A DNA stretch of 64,000 nt from Metabacillus litoralis (lineage in GTDB: Bacteria > Bacillota > Bacilli > Bacillales > Bacillaceae), in NCBI RefSeq assembly GCF_003667825.1, contig NZ_CP033043.1:311001-375000 (forward strand), written 5' to 3'. Position numbers and translations under genes: made by a program. Each line of letters opens with the position of its first letter. The stretch's first letter is position 1. Positions 45,837 to 55,137 of the stretch are shown here, in pieces. Under the pieces are notes generated by a model. It searched no databases. It saw only the letters and a program-made list of their open reading frames with translations, and was not told the DNA's origin.

Positions 45837-46013
45837 TTAACTATTTTTTTGTTGAGAACGATATTTTGATAGTTCTTCCTCAAGTTCAAGTAACTTACTC
45901 TCAAGCTTTTCAATTGAATGTCCTGTTGCTTCTAATTTCTCAATATCGCCTTGTACTCGTATATATTCCATTTTCAATTCTTCTATTTTTTGTTGGATGT
46001 CTTGTGAACTCAT
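45837..46013 (-). CDS. SE1832-like small helical protein
   Basis: A 58-aa, almost wholly helical, heptad-bearing protein (MSSQDIQQKIEELKMEYIRV, then GDIEKLEATGHSIEKLESKL). It resembles the small SE1832 family of Bacillales, of unknown role. ATG 46013 follows AAAGGGTGGG; the frame upstream has no site. Confidence 0.7.
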   Translation of the reverse strand: MSSQDIQQKIEELKMEYIRVQGDIEKLEATGHSIEKLESKLLELEEELSKYRSQQKNS

Positions 46014-46196
46014 AATAAATCCCACCCTTTCTCTTACAGTATAGCAAATACTTTAAATCGTACAAAAAGATACTTTTATGCTCTTATTATAAATTGGTAA
46101 AGGGCTTTATAATAGGTGAAAATCCTACAGATGTAATCGGATACAGATTAGTGGTATAATAAAATTAGTATTATATGTGAAAGTGGGATGTTGCTG

Positions 46197-46889
46197 ATGA
46201 GTGGTATAATGGGTGGACTAAATCGTGTGTTTGAATGGATTATGCGTTTGTCCGTTATTAATATACTTTGGATATTGTTTAATCTACCAATTTGTTATTT
46301 ACTTTTCTCTATTCTTTTTGCTACAGATCAATCGTCTATGTTTTTGTTTTTATTAACTATTGCAGTGTTGGCACCTTTTATCTTTTTCCCTGCAACAACG
46401 GCTATGTTTGGTGTAGTTCGTAAATGGGTGATGGGTGACCTCGATGTACCATTACTAAAATCGTATTGGTTATTTTATAAAGAAAACTATTTGAGAAGTT
46501 TAACAGGGGGAATAATCCTAACATTTATCTGGGTAGTATGGGGAGCGGATTTTTTCTTTTTTGCTAAAATGAATATGATTATAAGCTCGTTTTTTTTAGT
46601 AGGCTTCTTATTTTTATTTTTAATGACAGTGTTTTTCTTCTCAAACACCGTTCATACCGAGTTAAAGCTATTTACAAGTATTAAGAATTCATTCTTTCTC
46701 ACAATGGTTTATCCATTAATTAATTTAATGGTGTTAGTAACTAGTGCAATTATTCTTTATATGAGCATAGGAGTATTCACATTCCTTATCCCATTTTTCA
46801 TGGGAACACTGATTGCATATGTATCATTTGCGGCATATTTTCATAAACTTGAGAAAATACAGGATAAGACTTCAGAAGCTCAAAAATAA
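46197..46889 (+). CDS. YesL family (DUF624) membrane protein
   Basis: A 230-aa protein with five or six hydrophobic helices and the family start MSGIMGGLNRVFEWIMRLSV followed by FNLPICYLL. YesL-type proteins often sit with carbohydrate ABC transporters, but none is here. The ATG at 46197 is preferred over 46188, which touches the AAGTGGG site. Function unknown. Confidence 0.8.
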   Translation: MSGIMGGLNRVFEWIMRLSVINILWILFNLPICYLLFSILFATDQSSMFLFLLTIAVLAPFIFFPATTAMFGVVRKWVMGDLDVPLLKSYWLFYKENYLRSLTGGIILTFIWVVWGADFFFFAKMNMIISSFFLVGFLFLFLMTVFFFSNTVHTELKLFTSIKNSFFLTMVYPLINLMVLVTSAIILYMSIGVFTFLIPFFMGTLIAYVSFAAYFHKLEKIQDKTSEAQK

Positions 46890-46897
46890 CCCAAAAG

Positions 46898-46928
46898 AAA
46901 GAGATCGTCATGGACGATCTCTTTTTTG
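46898..46928 (+). terminator. intrinsic terminator
   Basis: AAAGAGATCGTC pairs with GACGATCTCTTT, then T residues. Confidence 0.88.
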
Positions 46929-46985
46929 GGTTGTCGTAGTTATTTTTCTGATATTTCGGCTCCGATTCCAAAATGGATCCAAATG

Positions 46986-47165
46986 TCAGGAAGCGTTTTC
47001 ATAAATAACACCTTTAAATTGAATTTTAAACTTTGCATAATTCTCTTGTTTTAACTGATTTTTAATATCTTTTAATTTAGCAACTGCCTCCGTCATACCT
47101 GATGCAGCAATTTTATATTCTCTTTTATCTTCTCCTAGGTCAATTAAAAAAACAAACTGTTTCAT
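46986..47165 (-). CDS. 59-aa hypothetical protein
   Basis: The minus-strand frame starts at ATG 47165 after AAAGGAGAG with good spacing and ends at TGA 46986-46988. The product is basic and small, MKQFVFLIDLGEDKREYKIA then SGMTEAVAKLKDIKNQLKQE, with a beta-beta-helix look. Two cre-like sites lie 45-90 bases upstream. Family not recognised. Confidence 0.65.
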   Translation of the reverse strand: MKQFVFLIDLGEDKREYKIAASGMTEAVAKLKDIKNQLKQENYAKFKIQFKGVIYENAS

Positions 47166-47210
47166 TTCTGTACTCTCCTTTGATGTTAATACTCATTCTT
47201 TACAAATATG

Positions 47211-47256
47211 TGAAATCGGTTTCAATTATATGTTAGATTTATTGTATACGCTTTCA
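47211..47256. promoter_or_regulatory. two cre (CcpA) sites
   Basis: TGAAATCGGTTTCA (47211-47224) matches TGWNANCGNTNWCA perfectly, and TGTATACGCTTTCA (47243-47256) matches with one mismatch. They lie upstream of the 46986-47165 minus-strand gene, suggesting catabolite control. Confidence 0.55.
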
Positions 47257-47372
47257 TTTTAATTGGTTTAGAAGGAAATGTCAACCTAATGAACCCTTCC
47301 TTTTTACCTGCAAAAAAATTCTTCTTAATTTGTTCACATTTAAACTAAGAAGAATGAAAAAGTATTATGCTC

Positions 47373-47558
47373 TTATTTTAAGTATATGGCGAAGGCGATA
47401 ATAATAGCGATACCTAGAAGAATATAAATCCATGATAAACGAGAAATATTAGATTTTGTTTTCTCATCATAATCTTTATCACCTTTGCCACCTATTAAAA
47501 TCGTCCCTATTAAGGAGATTGCCCCAATAATAATCACTAGAAAGATGGCTAATTTCAC
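47373..47558 (-). CDS. small two-helix membrane protein
   Basis: A 61-aa protein with two membrane helices (KLAIFLVIIIGAISLIGTIL and LSWIYILLGIAIIIAFAIYL) joined by a charged loop (GGKGDKDYDEKTKSN). GTG 47558 follows GAGGAGG by 7 bases. Function unknown. Confidence 0.72.
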   Translation of the reverse strand: MKLAIFLVIIIGAISLIGTILIGGKGDKDYDEKTKSNISRLSWIYILLGIAIIIAFAIYLK

Positions 47559-47600
47559 TTTTTGTCCTCCTCGCCTCAAATAAGATCTTTTAACTATCAT

Positions 47601-47955
47601 ACTATAAATCTTTTTGAGACATGTCCTTTTTAACTTACTTTTTATCTAAGGAAAGATCTACTTTTATAGATTTAAAAACGGTGATCTAGTCATACTTATA
47701 CAGACCTTTCTTTGACATAAAATTATGAGTGAATTTCTTTAAGCTTGTTTAACTTAACTAAAACTGTGGAAGTGTATAAATATAGCGGATGGTTGATGAA
47801 CAGTTTTGTGAACGGTTTCCTATGGGTTGTATGTTTTACACAACGAGGTAATGAAATCTTTGTATATGCGCTACATTGTGGAAATCCGCTGTAAAATCGT
47901 AAAATATTTGTAAAGAAACAAACTCTTACTTGCTTCTTAATGGAGGTGTTTTAAA
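47601..47955. other. gene-free region upstream of proline dehydrogenase
   Basis: No frame with a ribosome binding site is seen. It contains a short inverted repeat GTTGTATGTTTTACACAAC near 47827-47845, which might be an operator, but no recognised box. The ribosome binding site GGAGGTG (47942-47948) belongs to the next gene. Confidence 0.5.
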
Positions 47956-48873
47956 GTGTCAGTTATTACAAGAGATCTATTTTTATATTTATCTAACAAC
48001 AAAACGTTAAATCGTGCCGCTCAAAATTGGGGTGCAAATATTGCATCAGGAAAGATTGTGGGTGGAATGGACTTTCCAAGCTCCATTAAATTTATTAAAG
48101 AATTAAATAACGAAGGATTATCGGTTACAGTTGATCACTTAGGTGAGTTTGTTAGAAGTGAAGCGGTAGCAAGAGAACGTACAGTAGAATGTATTCAAAC
48201 AATCGAAACGATTGTTGCTCAGCAGCTAGATTCTCATGTTTCATTAAAACTTACTTCATTAGGCTTAGATATTTCTAAAAATCTAGTTTATGAGAATATG
48301 ACCAAAATCATGGAATCAGCTGAAAAGAATCAAGTCATGGTAACAATTGATATGGAGGATGAGCAACGTTGTCAAGATACACTATCAATCTTCAAAGATC
48401 TAAAAACGGATTATCACTATATAAGTACTGTTCTACAAGCATACTTGTATCGAACAGAGAAAGACTTAGATGAATTAAGCAGTTATCAACCCTTTTTACG
48501 TCTTGTAAAGGGTGCATATAAAGAATCTCCCAAAGTAGCATTTCCTGAAAAAGAGGATGTAGATAACAATTACAAAAAATTAATCAAAAAACATCTATTA
48601 AATGGGCATTATGCTGGGATTGCCACTCATGATGATGCAATTATTGAGTACACGAAGAAATTAGCAGAAGAATATAACATTCCTAAACATTCTTTTGAGT
48701 TTCAAATGCTTTATGGAATGCGTTCAACAACACAAAGAGAGTTAGTTAAAGAAGGCTATAAAATGCGTGTATATGTACCATATGGGCGCGACTGGTATGG
48801 ATATTTTATGAGACGACTTGCTGAGCGTCCAGCCAATATTGCCTTTGCACTTAAAGGAATGACCAAAAAATAA
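47956..48873 (+). CDS. putB: proline dehydrogenase
   Basis: A 305-aa FAD enzyme that oxidises proline to pyrroline-5-carboxylate. Family motifs present are LKLTSLGLD, FLRLVKGAYKE, GIATHD and FEFQMLYGMR with the C-terminal RRLAERPANIAFAL. GTG 47956 lies 7 bases after GGAGGTG. It is followed after 24 bases by P5C dehydrogenase, forming the proline to glutamate operon. Confidence 0.92.
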   Translation: MSVITRDLFLYLSNNKTLNRAAQNWGANIASGKIVGGMDFPSSIKFIKELNNEGLSVTVDHLGEFVRSEAVARERTVECIQTIETIVAQQLDSHVSLKLTSLGLDISKNLVYENMTKIMESAEKNQVMVTIDMEDEQRCQDTLSIFKDLKTDYHYISTVLQAYLYRTEKDLDELSSYQPFLRLVKGAYKESPKVAFPEKEDVDNNYKKLIKKHLLNGHYAGIATHDDAIIEYTKKLAEEYNIPKHSFEFQMLYGMRSTTQRELVKEGYKMRVYVPYGRDWYGYFMRRLAERPANIAFALKGMTKK

Positions 48874-48897
48874 ACTTTCAAATAAAGGAGACGATGA

Positions 48898-50448
48898 ATG
48901 ATGACAACACCATACAAACACGAGCCATTTACTGATTTTTCAATTGAGGAAAACCGAGTAGCTTTTGAAAAGGCGTTGGAAAACGTCCAGGAAATTATGG
49001 GGAAAGAGTACCCACTTGTTATTAATGGAGAAAGAATAACAACTGAAGCGAAAATTGTTTCATACAACCCAGCTAACAAAGAAGAAGTTGTTGGTAAAGT
49101 ATCAAAGGCTTCTCAAGAACATGCAGAAATGGCAATCCAGGCAGCAGACGAAGCATTCAAAGAGTGGAGATACTGGAACCCGGAAGAAAGAGCTAATATT
49201 TTATTCCGTGCAGCTGCCATTATTCGTCGTAAAAAGCATGACTTTTCAGCATTGTTAGTCAAAGAAGCTGGGAAACCTTGGAATGAGGCTGATGCTGATA
49301 CAGCTGAAGCAATTGACTTCTTAGAATATTATGGTCGACAAATGATTGAATTAGCAAAAGGAAAGCCAGTTAACAGCCGTGAAGGTGAAAGCAACAAATA
49401 TATTTATACACCAACAGGCGTAACTGTTGTCATTCCACCTTGGAACTTCCTATTCGCGATTATGGCTGGTACAACAGTTGCACCGATTGTAACTGGAAAT
49501 ACAGTAGTATTAAAGCCTGCAAGTGCAACACCTGTGATTGCTGCCCAATTTGTTGAAGTCCTTGAAGAAGCAGGATTGCCAAAAGGGGTTGTGAACTTTG
49601 TTCCAGGTAGTGGAGCTGAAGTAGGTGACTATTTAGTTGATCACCCAAAAACAAGCATCATTACATTTACTGGCTCTCGTGAAGTGGGTACACGTATTTT
49701 CGAACGTGCCGCAAAAGTACAACCAGGTCAAATGCACTTAAAACGAGTGATTGCCGAAATGGGCGGTAAGGACACAGTTGTTGTAGATAATGATTGTGAT
49801 ATAGAATTAGCTGCTCAATCCATTTTCGCTTCGGCATTTGGTTTTGCAGGACAAAAATGTTCAGCAGGTTCTCGTGCAGTGGTCCATGAGGATGTATATG
49901 ATCAAGTCCTGCAACGTGTTATCGAAATTACGGAAAGCAAAGTAACTGGGAACCCAGAAAGTGCTGATACTTATATGGGGCCAGTTATTGATCAAGGGTC
50001 ATTTGATAAAATTATGGACTATATTTCCATTGGAAAAGAAGAAGGCCGCTTAGTAAGTGGTGGAAATGGAAATGACTCAAAAGGGTATTTTATTGAACCA
50101 ACCATTTTTGCTGATCTTGATCCTAATGCAAGAATTATGCAAGAAGAGATCTTTGGACCGGTTGTAGCATTTGCTAAAGCAAAGAGCTTCGACGAAGCTC
50201 TTGAAATTGCTAATAATACCGAGTACGGTTTAACAGGTGCTGTTATTACAAGAAACAGAAAACATATTGAACGTGCGAAACAAGAGTTCCATGTTGGAAA
50301 TCTTTACTTTAATCGTAATTGTACAGGAGCAATTGTTGGTTACCACCCATTTGGAGGCTTCAAAATGTCTGGAACGGACTCAAAAGCTGGTGGACCTGAT
50401 TACTTGGCTCTTCATATGCAGGCGAAAACAATTAGTGAGATGTTATAA
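48898..50448 (+). CDS. pruA: 1-pyrroline-5-carboxylate (glutamate-semialdehyde) dehydrogenase
   Basis: A 516-aa aldehyde dehydrogenase of the RocA/PutC type that makes glutamate from P5C with NAD. The catalytic Cys lies in [13 protein letters not shown] and the Glu in [16 protein letters not shown] precedes ATG 48898, with a second ATG next codon. It completes proline use; with the RocA likeness it could also serve arginine/ornithine catabolism. Confidence 0.93.
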   Translation: MMTTPYKHEPFTDFSIEENRVAFEKALENVQEIMGKEYPLVINGERITTEAKIVSYNPANKEEVVGKVSKASQEHAEMAIQAADEAFKEWRYWNPEERANILFRAAAIIRRKKHDFSALLVKEAGKPWNEADADTAEAIDFLEYYGRQMIELAKGKPVNSREGESNKYIYTPTGVTVVIPPWNFLFAIMAGTTVAPIVTGNTVVLKPASATPVIAAQFVEVLEEAGLPKGVVNFVPGSGAEVGDYLVDHPKTSIITFTGSREVGTRIFERAAKVQPGQMHLKRVIAEMGGKDTVVVDNDCDIELAAQSIFASAFGFAGQKCSAGSRAVVHEDVYDQVLQRVIEITESKVTGNPESADTYMGPVIDQGSFDKIMDYISIGKEEGRLVSGGNGNDSKGYFIEPTIFADLDPNARIMQEEIFGPVVAFAKAKSFDEALEIANNTEYGLTGAVITRNRKHIERAKQEFHVGNLYFNRNCTGAIVGYHPFGGFKMSGTDSKAGGPDYLALHMQAKTISEML

Positions 50449-50508
50449 TAAAGGTGGAGAAGCAGTGAAGCTTCTTAACTGGTTCCGTTAACTTTCGCAA
50501 ACATTAAA

Positions 50509-50549
50509 AATGACCTTCAAATTGAATTGTAATTTGGAGGTCATTTTTT
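50509..50549 (+). terminator. intrinsic terminator of the proline operon
   Basis: AATGACCTTCAAATT pairs with AATTTGGAGGTCATT, followed by T residues. Confidence 0.92.
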
Positions 50550-50730
50550 GTTGATTTAAAAGGATTTCAATAACAACTTTTTGGAGAATTTGTAGTGCAA
50601 TTTGTATATTAAAATGTGGGGGTACAATAGACAGTGTAACTCTACAAAATACACTCATTTTTACTTGCAAATTGATATACAGAAGATATAGGTTAGGCTT
50701 AAATGTTGGAGTTCAATGATATGGCAAAAA

Positions 50731-50920
50731 TTAAACGGAGAAATTCCGGCTAAATCGGCAAATTCCCCATATTTCATTAAAAATAAGGGGAAATATTACG
50801 CTTATTCTATCCAAATCTCTTGTTTTTGCCTTATCTAGAGCAGTTAAACGGAATATTTCCGCTTATTCTTGCTTTTTAAGCTTTCCAATACAAAATAACA
50901 GGAAATTCTCCGCCTATTCT
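50731..50920. repeat. four degenerate intergenic repeat units
   Basis: The gene-free stretch 50550-51118 contains four related words at 50731 (AAACGGAGAAATTCCGGCTAA), 50787 (GGGGAAATATTACGCTTATT), 50847 (AACGGAATATTTCCGCTTAT) and 50899 (CAGGAAATTCTCCGCCTATT), spaced roughly 50-60 bases. CGGAA/TTCCG arms make each partly palindromic. It looks like a dispersed Bacillales intergenic repeat. The remainder (50940-51118) shows only a weak GTTTTCCTAT/ATAGGAAAC hairpin near 51044-51074. Confidence 0.55.
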
Positions 50921-51118
50921 CATACCTTCTCAAAGATGAAAACGGAATGGATAGCAAGATAGAAACCCTTGTTATTTTTAATGTTTTAGAAATTGCCCTT
51001 CATTTTATAGTGCAAAGGGATTACATTTTGGTTTGCGTTTTCCTATGCAAATTACGTTTTGTGATAGGAAACGGAAACCTTTAGAAGTTTCTGCTTTCTC
51101 TTTTTCCGGCTTAAAGGC

Positions 51119-51862
51119 TCATCTTTTAACAAAGATTGAATACATTCTTGGATTCTCAAATCCTAATTTTTGAGCCAGGTTTATCGAGCCTACATTATGT
51201 ATATCACAATCCCAACGTGGTACTTTATCGTGTTCTAGGCAATGCTTAATAAAAGCAGCTGAAACATGTGAGGCTAAACCCATTCCACTAAAGTTTGAAG
51301 AAGTAGCCACATCAATTTCCGCGTAGTTCTCAAAAGCAAATATTGAAATACACTCGCTTACAATTTTATCTTTATATGAAATGGAATATCCAAATCCATG
51401 CTGAAGAAAACGCGCCACTGACCCCCAGTATTCTTTTATATAGGCTTCATTAAACTCATGACTTTTGATAATCGTGTCTACATTAAATCTTCTTAACTCA
51501 AACCCATCTGTTAAATCTTTTAATATCAGTAATGAATATCTATGTTTGTTAAAAAGGTAAGAATACCGCTTGTATTGCTTAAACTCATTGGTTGCTTTAT
51601 TTAGTAATAACTCATCCCATTCTTTGGAAGTAGAAAACAAGGTAAATCGTTCATTCTTTCGTTTCTTATTTTCATAAATAGGAAGAATTGTATGTTCTAT
51701 AAAATCAATATCCGGTCTTCCAGACACAACGAATATGCCTGAACTCGTATTAATTAATGATGAATTGTTTTGTTGAATGATCTCGCCAGTGATTAACTCT
51801 TCCAAAACAGAATGAGCGAAAACAGGGAGAACTTCACTATTATTAACGTGCGAAAATGACAT
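51119..51862 (-). CDS. GNAT family acetyltransferase
   Basis: A 247-aa protein whose C-terminal half shows the GNAT pattern: IDVATSSNFSGMGLASHVSA for the acetyl-CoA loop (diverged Q/RxxGxG/A) and NVGSINLAQKLGF. The N-terminal domain resembles the GNAT_acetyltran group that includes zwittermicin self-resistance proteins. AGGAGGTG precedes ATG 51862. Substrate unknown. Confidence 0.78.
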   Translation of the reverse strand: MSFSHVNNSEVLPVFAHSVLEELITGEIIQQNNSSLINTSSGIFVVSGRPDIDFIEHTILPIYENKKRKNERFTLFSTSKEWDELLLNKATNEFKQYKRYSYLFNKHRYSLLILKDLTDGFELRRFNVDTIIKSHEFNEAYIKEYWGSVARFLQHGFGYSISYKDKIVSECISIFAFENYAEIDVATSSNFSGMGLASHVSAAFIKHCLEHDKVPRWDCDIHNVGSINLAQKLGFENPRMYSIFVKR

Positions 51863-51903
51863 TATACACCTCCTGTTATAAAGTTAGAGAACTTTTAATT
51901 TCG

Positions 51904-51929
51904 TGAAACTTTCGTCTACTTTGTACGTA
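51904..51929 (+). promoter_or_regulatory. SigW-type promoter of the flotillin gene
   Basis: TGAAAC (51904-51909), exactly 16 bases, CGTA (51926-51929) is the canonical extracytoplasmic-function SigW promoter. In B. subtilis the floT operon is SigW-dependent. Confidence 0.8.
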
Positions 51930-52044
51930 TTACATAATGAACATAACTAGTTACGTTTCATTATACAGATTGTAAATAGAAATGGTCATTTCCCACGTGG
52001 GATCATAAAAATTTACATTATCAAAACATACGGAGGGAAAACAT

Positions 52045-53526
52045 ATGTCAGGTTTCTTTGGTGTTATCGTCATTTTAATTCCATTGTTAATTGTAGCAGC
52101 AATAGCTGGAGTAGGTTATTTCTTTTGGGTGAAAATTCGTTATCGAACAGCCAGATCAAACCAAGCACTTATTATTACTGGTCCTAAACTAGGTGATCCT
52201 GAGAAAGAAACGAATATATTTGCAGATCAAGAAGGACGTTCTATGAAAATTATCAGAGGTGGCGGTTACAGACTCAGACGTTTCCAAACGGCTACACCTG
52301 TAAATCTTACTTCGTTTCAGTTAAAGCTATCAACACCAAGAGTATACACAAATGGAGGCGTACCGATTGTAGCAGATGCTGTTGCCATGGTAAAGGTGGC
52401 AGATACGTTGAATGGTATTGCCAATTATGCTGAACAATTTCTAGGAAAAGAACAGGAAGAAATTGAAGCAGAAATTATTGAGGTACTTGGAAGTAATTTA
52501 CGTGCAATTCTTTCGAAAATGACGGTTGAGGATATTAACAGTGATCGTGAAAAATTTAATCATGATGTTTCTGAGGTAGCTCAAAAACAATTAGATTTAA
52601 TGGGCTTTAAAATTACTTCACTAGGGTTAACGGATTTGCGAGATGCTGATGAGGAAAACGGATATTTGGAAAACCTAGGAAGGCCTCGTATTGCTGAGGT
52701 TCGTAAATTAGCAGAAATCGCCGAGGCGAATAGTGAGCGTGAAACCCGAATTCATAGAGCGCAAACAGATCAAGAGGCAAAAGAGGAAGAATATAAGCGC
52801 CAGATCGCAATTGCGGAATCGAAGAAGGAAAAAGATATTAAAGATGCTGCCTTCAAAGAGGAAACTGAACGTGCAAGAGCTAAATCAGAGCAATCTTATG
52901 AATTGGAAAGAGCAAAGCTTGCTAAAGAGGTGAAGGAAGAAGAATTAACGCTAAAATTTTTAGAACGCGAACGTGCAGTTAAGCTTGAGGAAGAAGAAAG
53001 TAAGGTTCGTAAAACAAAAGCTGATGCCGAATACTATGAAACAACACGTAAAGCAGAAGCCGAGGCACGAAAATCTGAAATTGATGGAGAAGCAAAAGCC
53101 AGAATCCGTCGTGAAGAAGGATCTGCTGAAGCGGATGTCATTCGTGAGCGTGGTAAGGCAGAAGCAGAGGCTCGTAAGCTGTTAGCTGAGGCAATGGAAA
53201 AACACGGAGATGTGATTATCACTGAAAAATTAATTGAGATGTTACCAGTATTTGCAGAAAAAATTGCACAGCCTCTAACGAATATCGATTCCGTTAAGAT
53301 TATTGATTCCGGTAATGGTCATGGTGTTTCTTCATTTGGTAAAAGCATTACAAAAACAATGGTAGATATTCAAGAACCATTAAAAGAAATGACAGGGATT
53401 GATATGGGAGAGTTGTTAAAATCATATGCAACTCGAACAAATCGTACGGATAATCATATTACTTTTCAAGAAGCAAAACGGGACAATGGCAGTGATTCAG
53501 TCACAGTAATAGAAGATGAGAAATAA
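52045..53526 (+). CDS. floT: flotillin
   Basis: A 493-aa membrane scaffold protein. One N-terminal hydrophobic hairpin (about 3-28) is followed by a SPFH/PHB domain (about 35-210) and a long Ala/Glu/Lys coiled coil with AEA repeats (about 220-390). It organises functional membrane microdomains. ATG follows GGAGGG. The usual NfeD-type partner (YuaF in B. subtilis) is not encoded next to it here, and the gene stands alone behind a SigW promoter. Confidence 0.92.
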   Translation: MSGFFGVIVILIPLLIVAAIAGVGYFFWVKIRYRTARSNQALIITGPKLGDPEKETNIFADQEGRSMKIIRGGGYRLRRFQTATPVNLTSFQLKLSTPRVYTNGGVPIVADAVAMVKVADTLNGIANYAEQFLGKEQEEIEAEIIEVLGSNLRAILSKMTVEDINSDREKFNHDVSEVAQKQLDLMGFKITSLGLTDLRDADEENGYLENLGRPRIAEVRKLAEIAEANSERETRIHRAQTDQEAKEEEYKRQIAIAESKKEKDIKDAAFKEETERARAKSEQSYELERAKLAKEVKEEELTLKFLERERAVKLEEEESKVRKTKADAEYYETTRKAEAEARKSEIDGEAKARIRREEGSAEADVIRERGKAEAEARKLLAEAMEKHGDVIITEKLIEMLPVFAEKIAQPLTNIDSVKIIDSGNGHGVSSFGKSITKTMVDIQEPLKEMTGIDMGELLKSYATRTNRTDNHITFQEAKRDNGSDSVTVIEDEK

Positions 53527-53532
53527 GGAATG

Positions 53533-53560
53533 AAGCGGACAATTTGATGTCCGCTTTTTA
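53533..53560 (+). terminator. intrinsic terminator
   Basis: AAGCGGACA pairs with TGTCCGCTT, followed by T residues. Confidence 0.92.
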
Positions 53561-53662
53561 CTTATAACAAAAAACCTTGCTACATTTCCTACAAAGAATC
53601 TATACAAGTCTCTATTGACAAAGTATCATATTGGTAAAGAAACAATGAGTAGGAGTTTTCAT

Positions 53663-54901
53663 ATGGATGAGCTATTAGAGCGTGTGTTATCTTTATCTGA
53701 TTTACACGAAATTGTGGACGGAATCAGCAATGGTTTAAAAAAGCCTGTTATTCTTGAGAGTGATCATTTTTTCTTACTTGCTTATAATTCCTATTATGTG
53801 GATCATTTTGATTCAGCAAATCAACAAACGATTTTTTCCAAAAAATGCCCATTAAATATTTTTGAAAAGTTCGTCGAAACAGGAATTATTGACAGATTAA
53901 AAACAAATGAACACCCTTTTAGAATCCATGAAATGAGGGAAATAGGTTTAAATCAGCGTGTTGTTGTAAGTGCCAAATACAAAGGAACAATTATGGGGTA
54001 CATATGGATACAAGAAATTGAGGATCCTTTAACTGATGAACAGTTAACCTTCCTTTATGATGCTTCCTTTCATGTCGGCAAGATGATTTATAAGAAAAAT
54101 AAATTAAAACAACAAAAAGCTGAGAAAATCGAACATTTTTTTCGAGAGGTTATTAATGGTGCCTTTGTTAATGAGAAGGAACTAAGATGGGAAGCGACAC
54201 AGCTTGATATTGTTTTGCCGTCCATTTATAGTGTTATGGTTGTGAATGCCGTTCATGCTGATGAGGAGCTTGTAGAAGAACTAAAAGAAACCATTCGATC
54301 ATATTTAAACTTAAAAGACAATACAAGCCATGTTTTAGTTGATCGAACAAATATTGTGATTATCGTCGGTTGTTATTCTCTTAAATACTCACCAGTAGAA
54401 GCTGCCCTAAATATTATCGAAAATCTATTATCAAACTTTGATGAGAAACGATATTCAGACATTTTTATTGGGATCGGTAATGAATTTCAACCTATTACAT
54501 TTCTTCAAAAGAGCTACAAAGAAGCACTGGAAGTAGTTTCAATTGCTGAAAAACTTGGAACACAGGAAAATGTTCCATATGAACATGATAAAATTGGTAT
54601 TTTTCGCTATCTCGATGTGATAAATGAAAAAAATAAGAGTATCAGCTATACAAATAAAAACCTTGAGATTCTTCAACAAAAAGACAAGGAAAGCCAAACA
54701 GAGTTAGTGAAAACTCTTGAGTATTATCTTGTGAATAATTGTAAATTGAAGCCAACTGCTGAACAGATGTTTATTCACCCAAATACGTTAAATTATCGAA
54801 TGAAGCAAATTGCCGAGTTAACGACAATTGACTTTTCAGATTTCAATCAAAAGTGTCAGCTATATCTTGATTTGATGTTAAATAAAAAGAAACAAGTATG
54901 A
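53663..54901 (+). CDS. PucR/CdaR-type transcriptional regulator
   Basis: A 412-aa regulator. The N-terminal half resembles a GAF-like sensor region. The C-terminal PucR-type HTH (about 345-405) has LVNNCKLKPTAEQMFIHPNT then LNYRMKQIAEL. ATG 53663 follows AGGAG by 7 bases; longer frames from TTG 53615 and ATG 53645 lack a site. The TTGACA at 53615-53620 is a possible -35. The adjacent gene is an amidohydrolase, which this regulator probably controls. Confidence 0.8.
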   Translation: MDELLERVLSLSDLHEIVDGISNGLKKPVILESDHFFLLAYNSYYVDHFDSANQQTIFSKKCPLNIFEKFVETGIIDRLKTNEHPFRIHEMREIGLNQRVVVSAKYKGTIMGYIWIQEIEDPLTDEQLTFLYDASFHVGKMIYKKNKLKQQKAEKIEHFFREVINGAFVNEKELRWEATQLDIVLPSIYSVMVVNAVHADEELVEELKETIRSYLNLKDNTSHVLVDRTNIVIIVGCYSLKYSPVEAALNIIENLLSNFDEKRYSDIFIGIGNEFQPITFLQKSYKEALEVVSIAEKLGTQENVPYEHDKIGIFRYLDVINEKNKSISYTNKNLEILQQKDKESQTELVKTLEYYLVNNCKLKPTAEQMFIHPNTLNYRMKQIAELTTIDFSDFNQKCQLYLDLMLNKKKQV

Positions 54902-54933
54902 AACTGTTCCTAAATTGTAGGGGCAGTTTTTTT
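54901..54933 (+). terminator. intrinsic terminator
   Basis: AAACTGTTCCT pairs with AGGGGCAGTTT, followed by seven T. Confidence 0.75.
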
Positions 54934-55137
54934 GTTGATTCGATAATAATATTGCTTTTGACTAATATGTTGAAACGAACTTCTTGTTATAAAAAGATAA
55001 CAGAGTTTTGTCAAAAATGATTCACCTTTTGTCGGAATTTAGTCTGACAGAAAAGATACCAAATAAACTGACATTACTATCAGAATAATGTGAAAATAAA
55101 ACAAAGAAGATACTACATATGAAGAAGGAGTGATCTA

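Noticed and set aside
47795..47825. cre-like TGAACGGTTTCC before the proline dehydrogenase gene
   Set aside because: It lacks required bases of TGWNANCGNTNWCA; only the sites at 47211 and 47243 fit.
54986..55003. TGTTATAAAAAGATAACA as a TnrA box upstream of the carbamoylase
   Set aside because: The spacing is one base too long for TGTNAN7TNACA and no promoter sits at the right distance.
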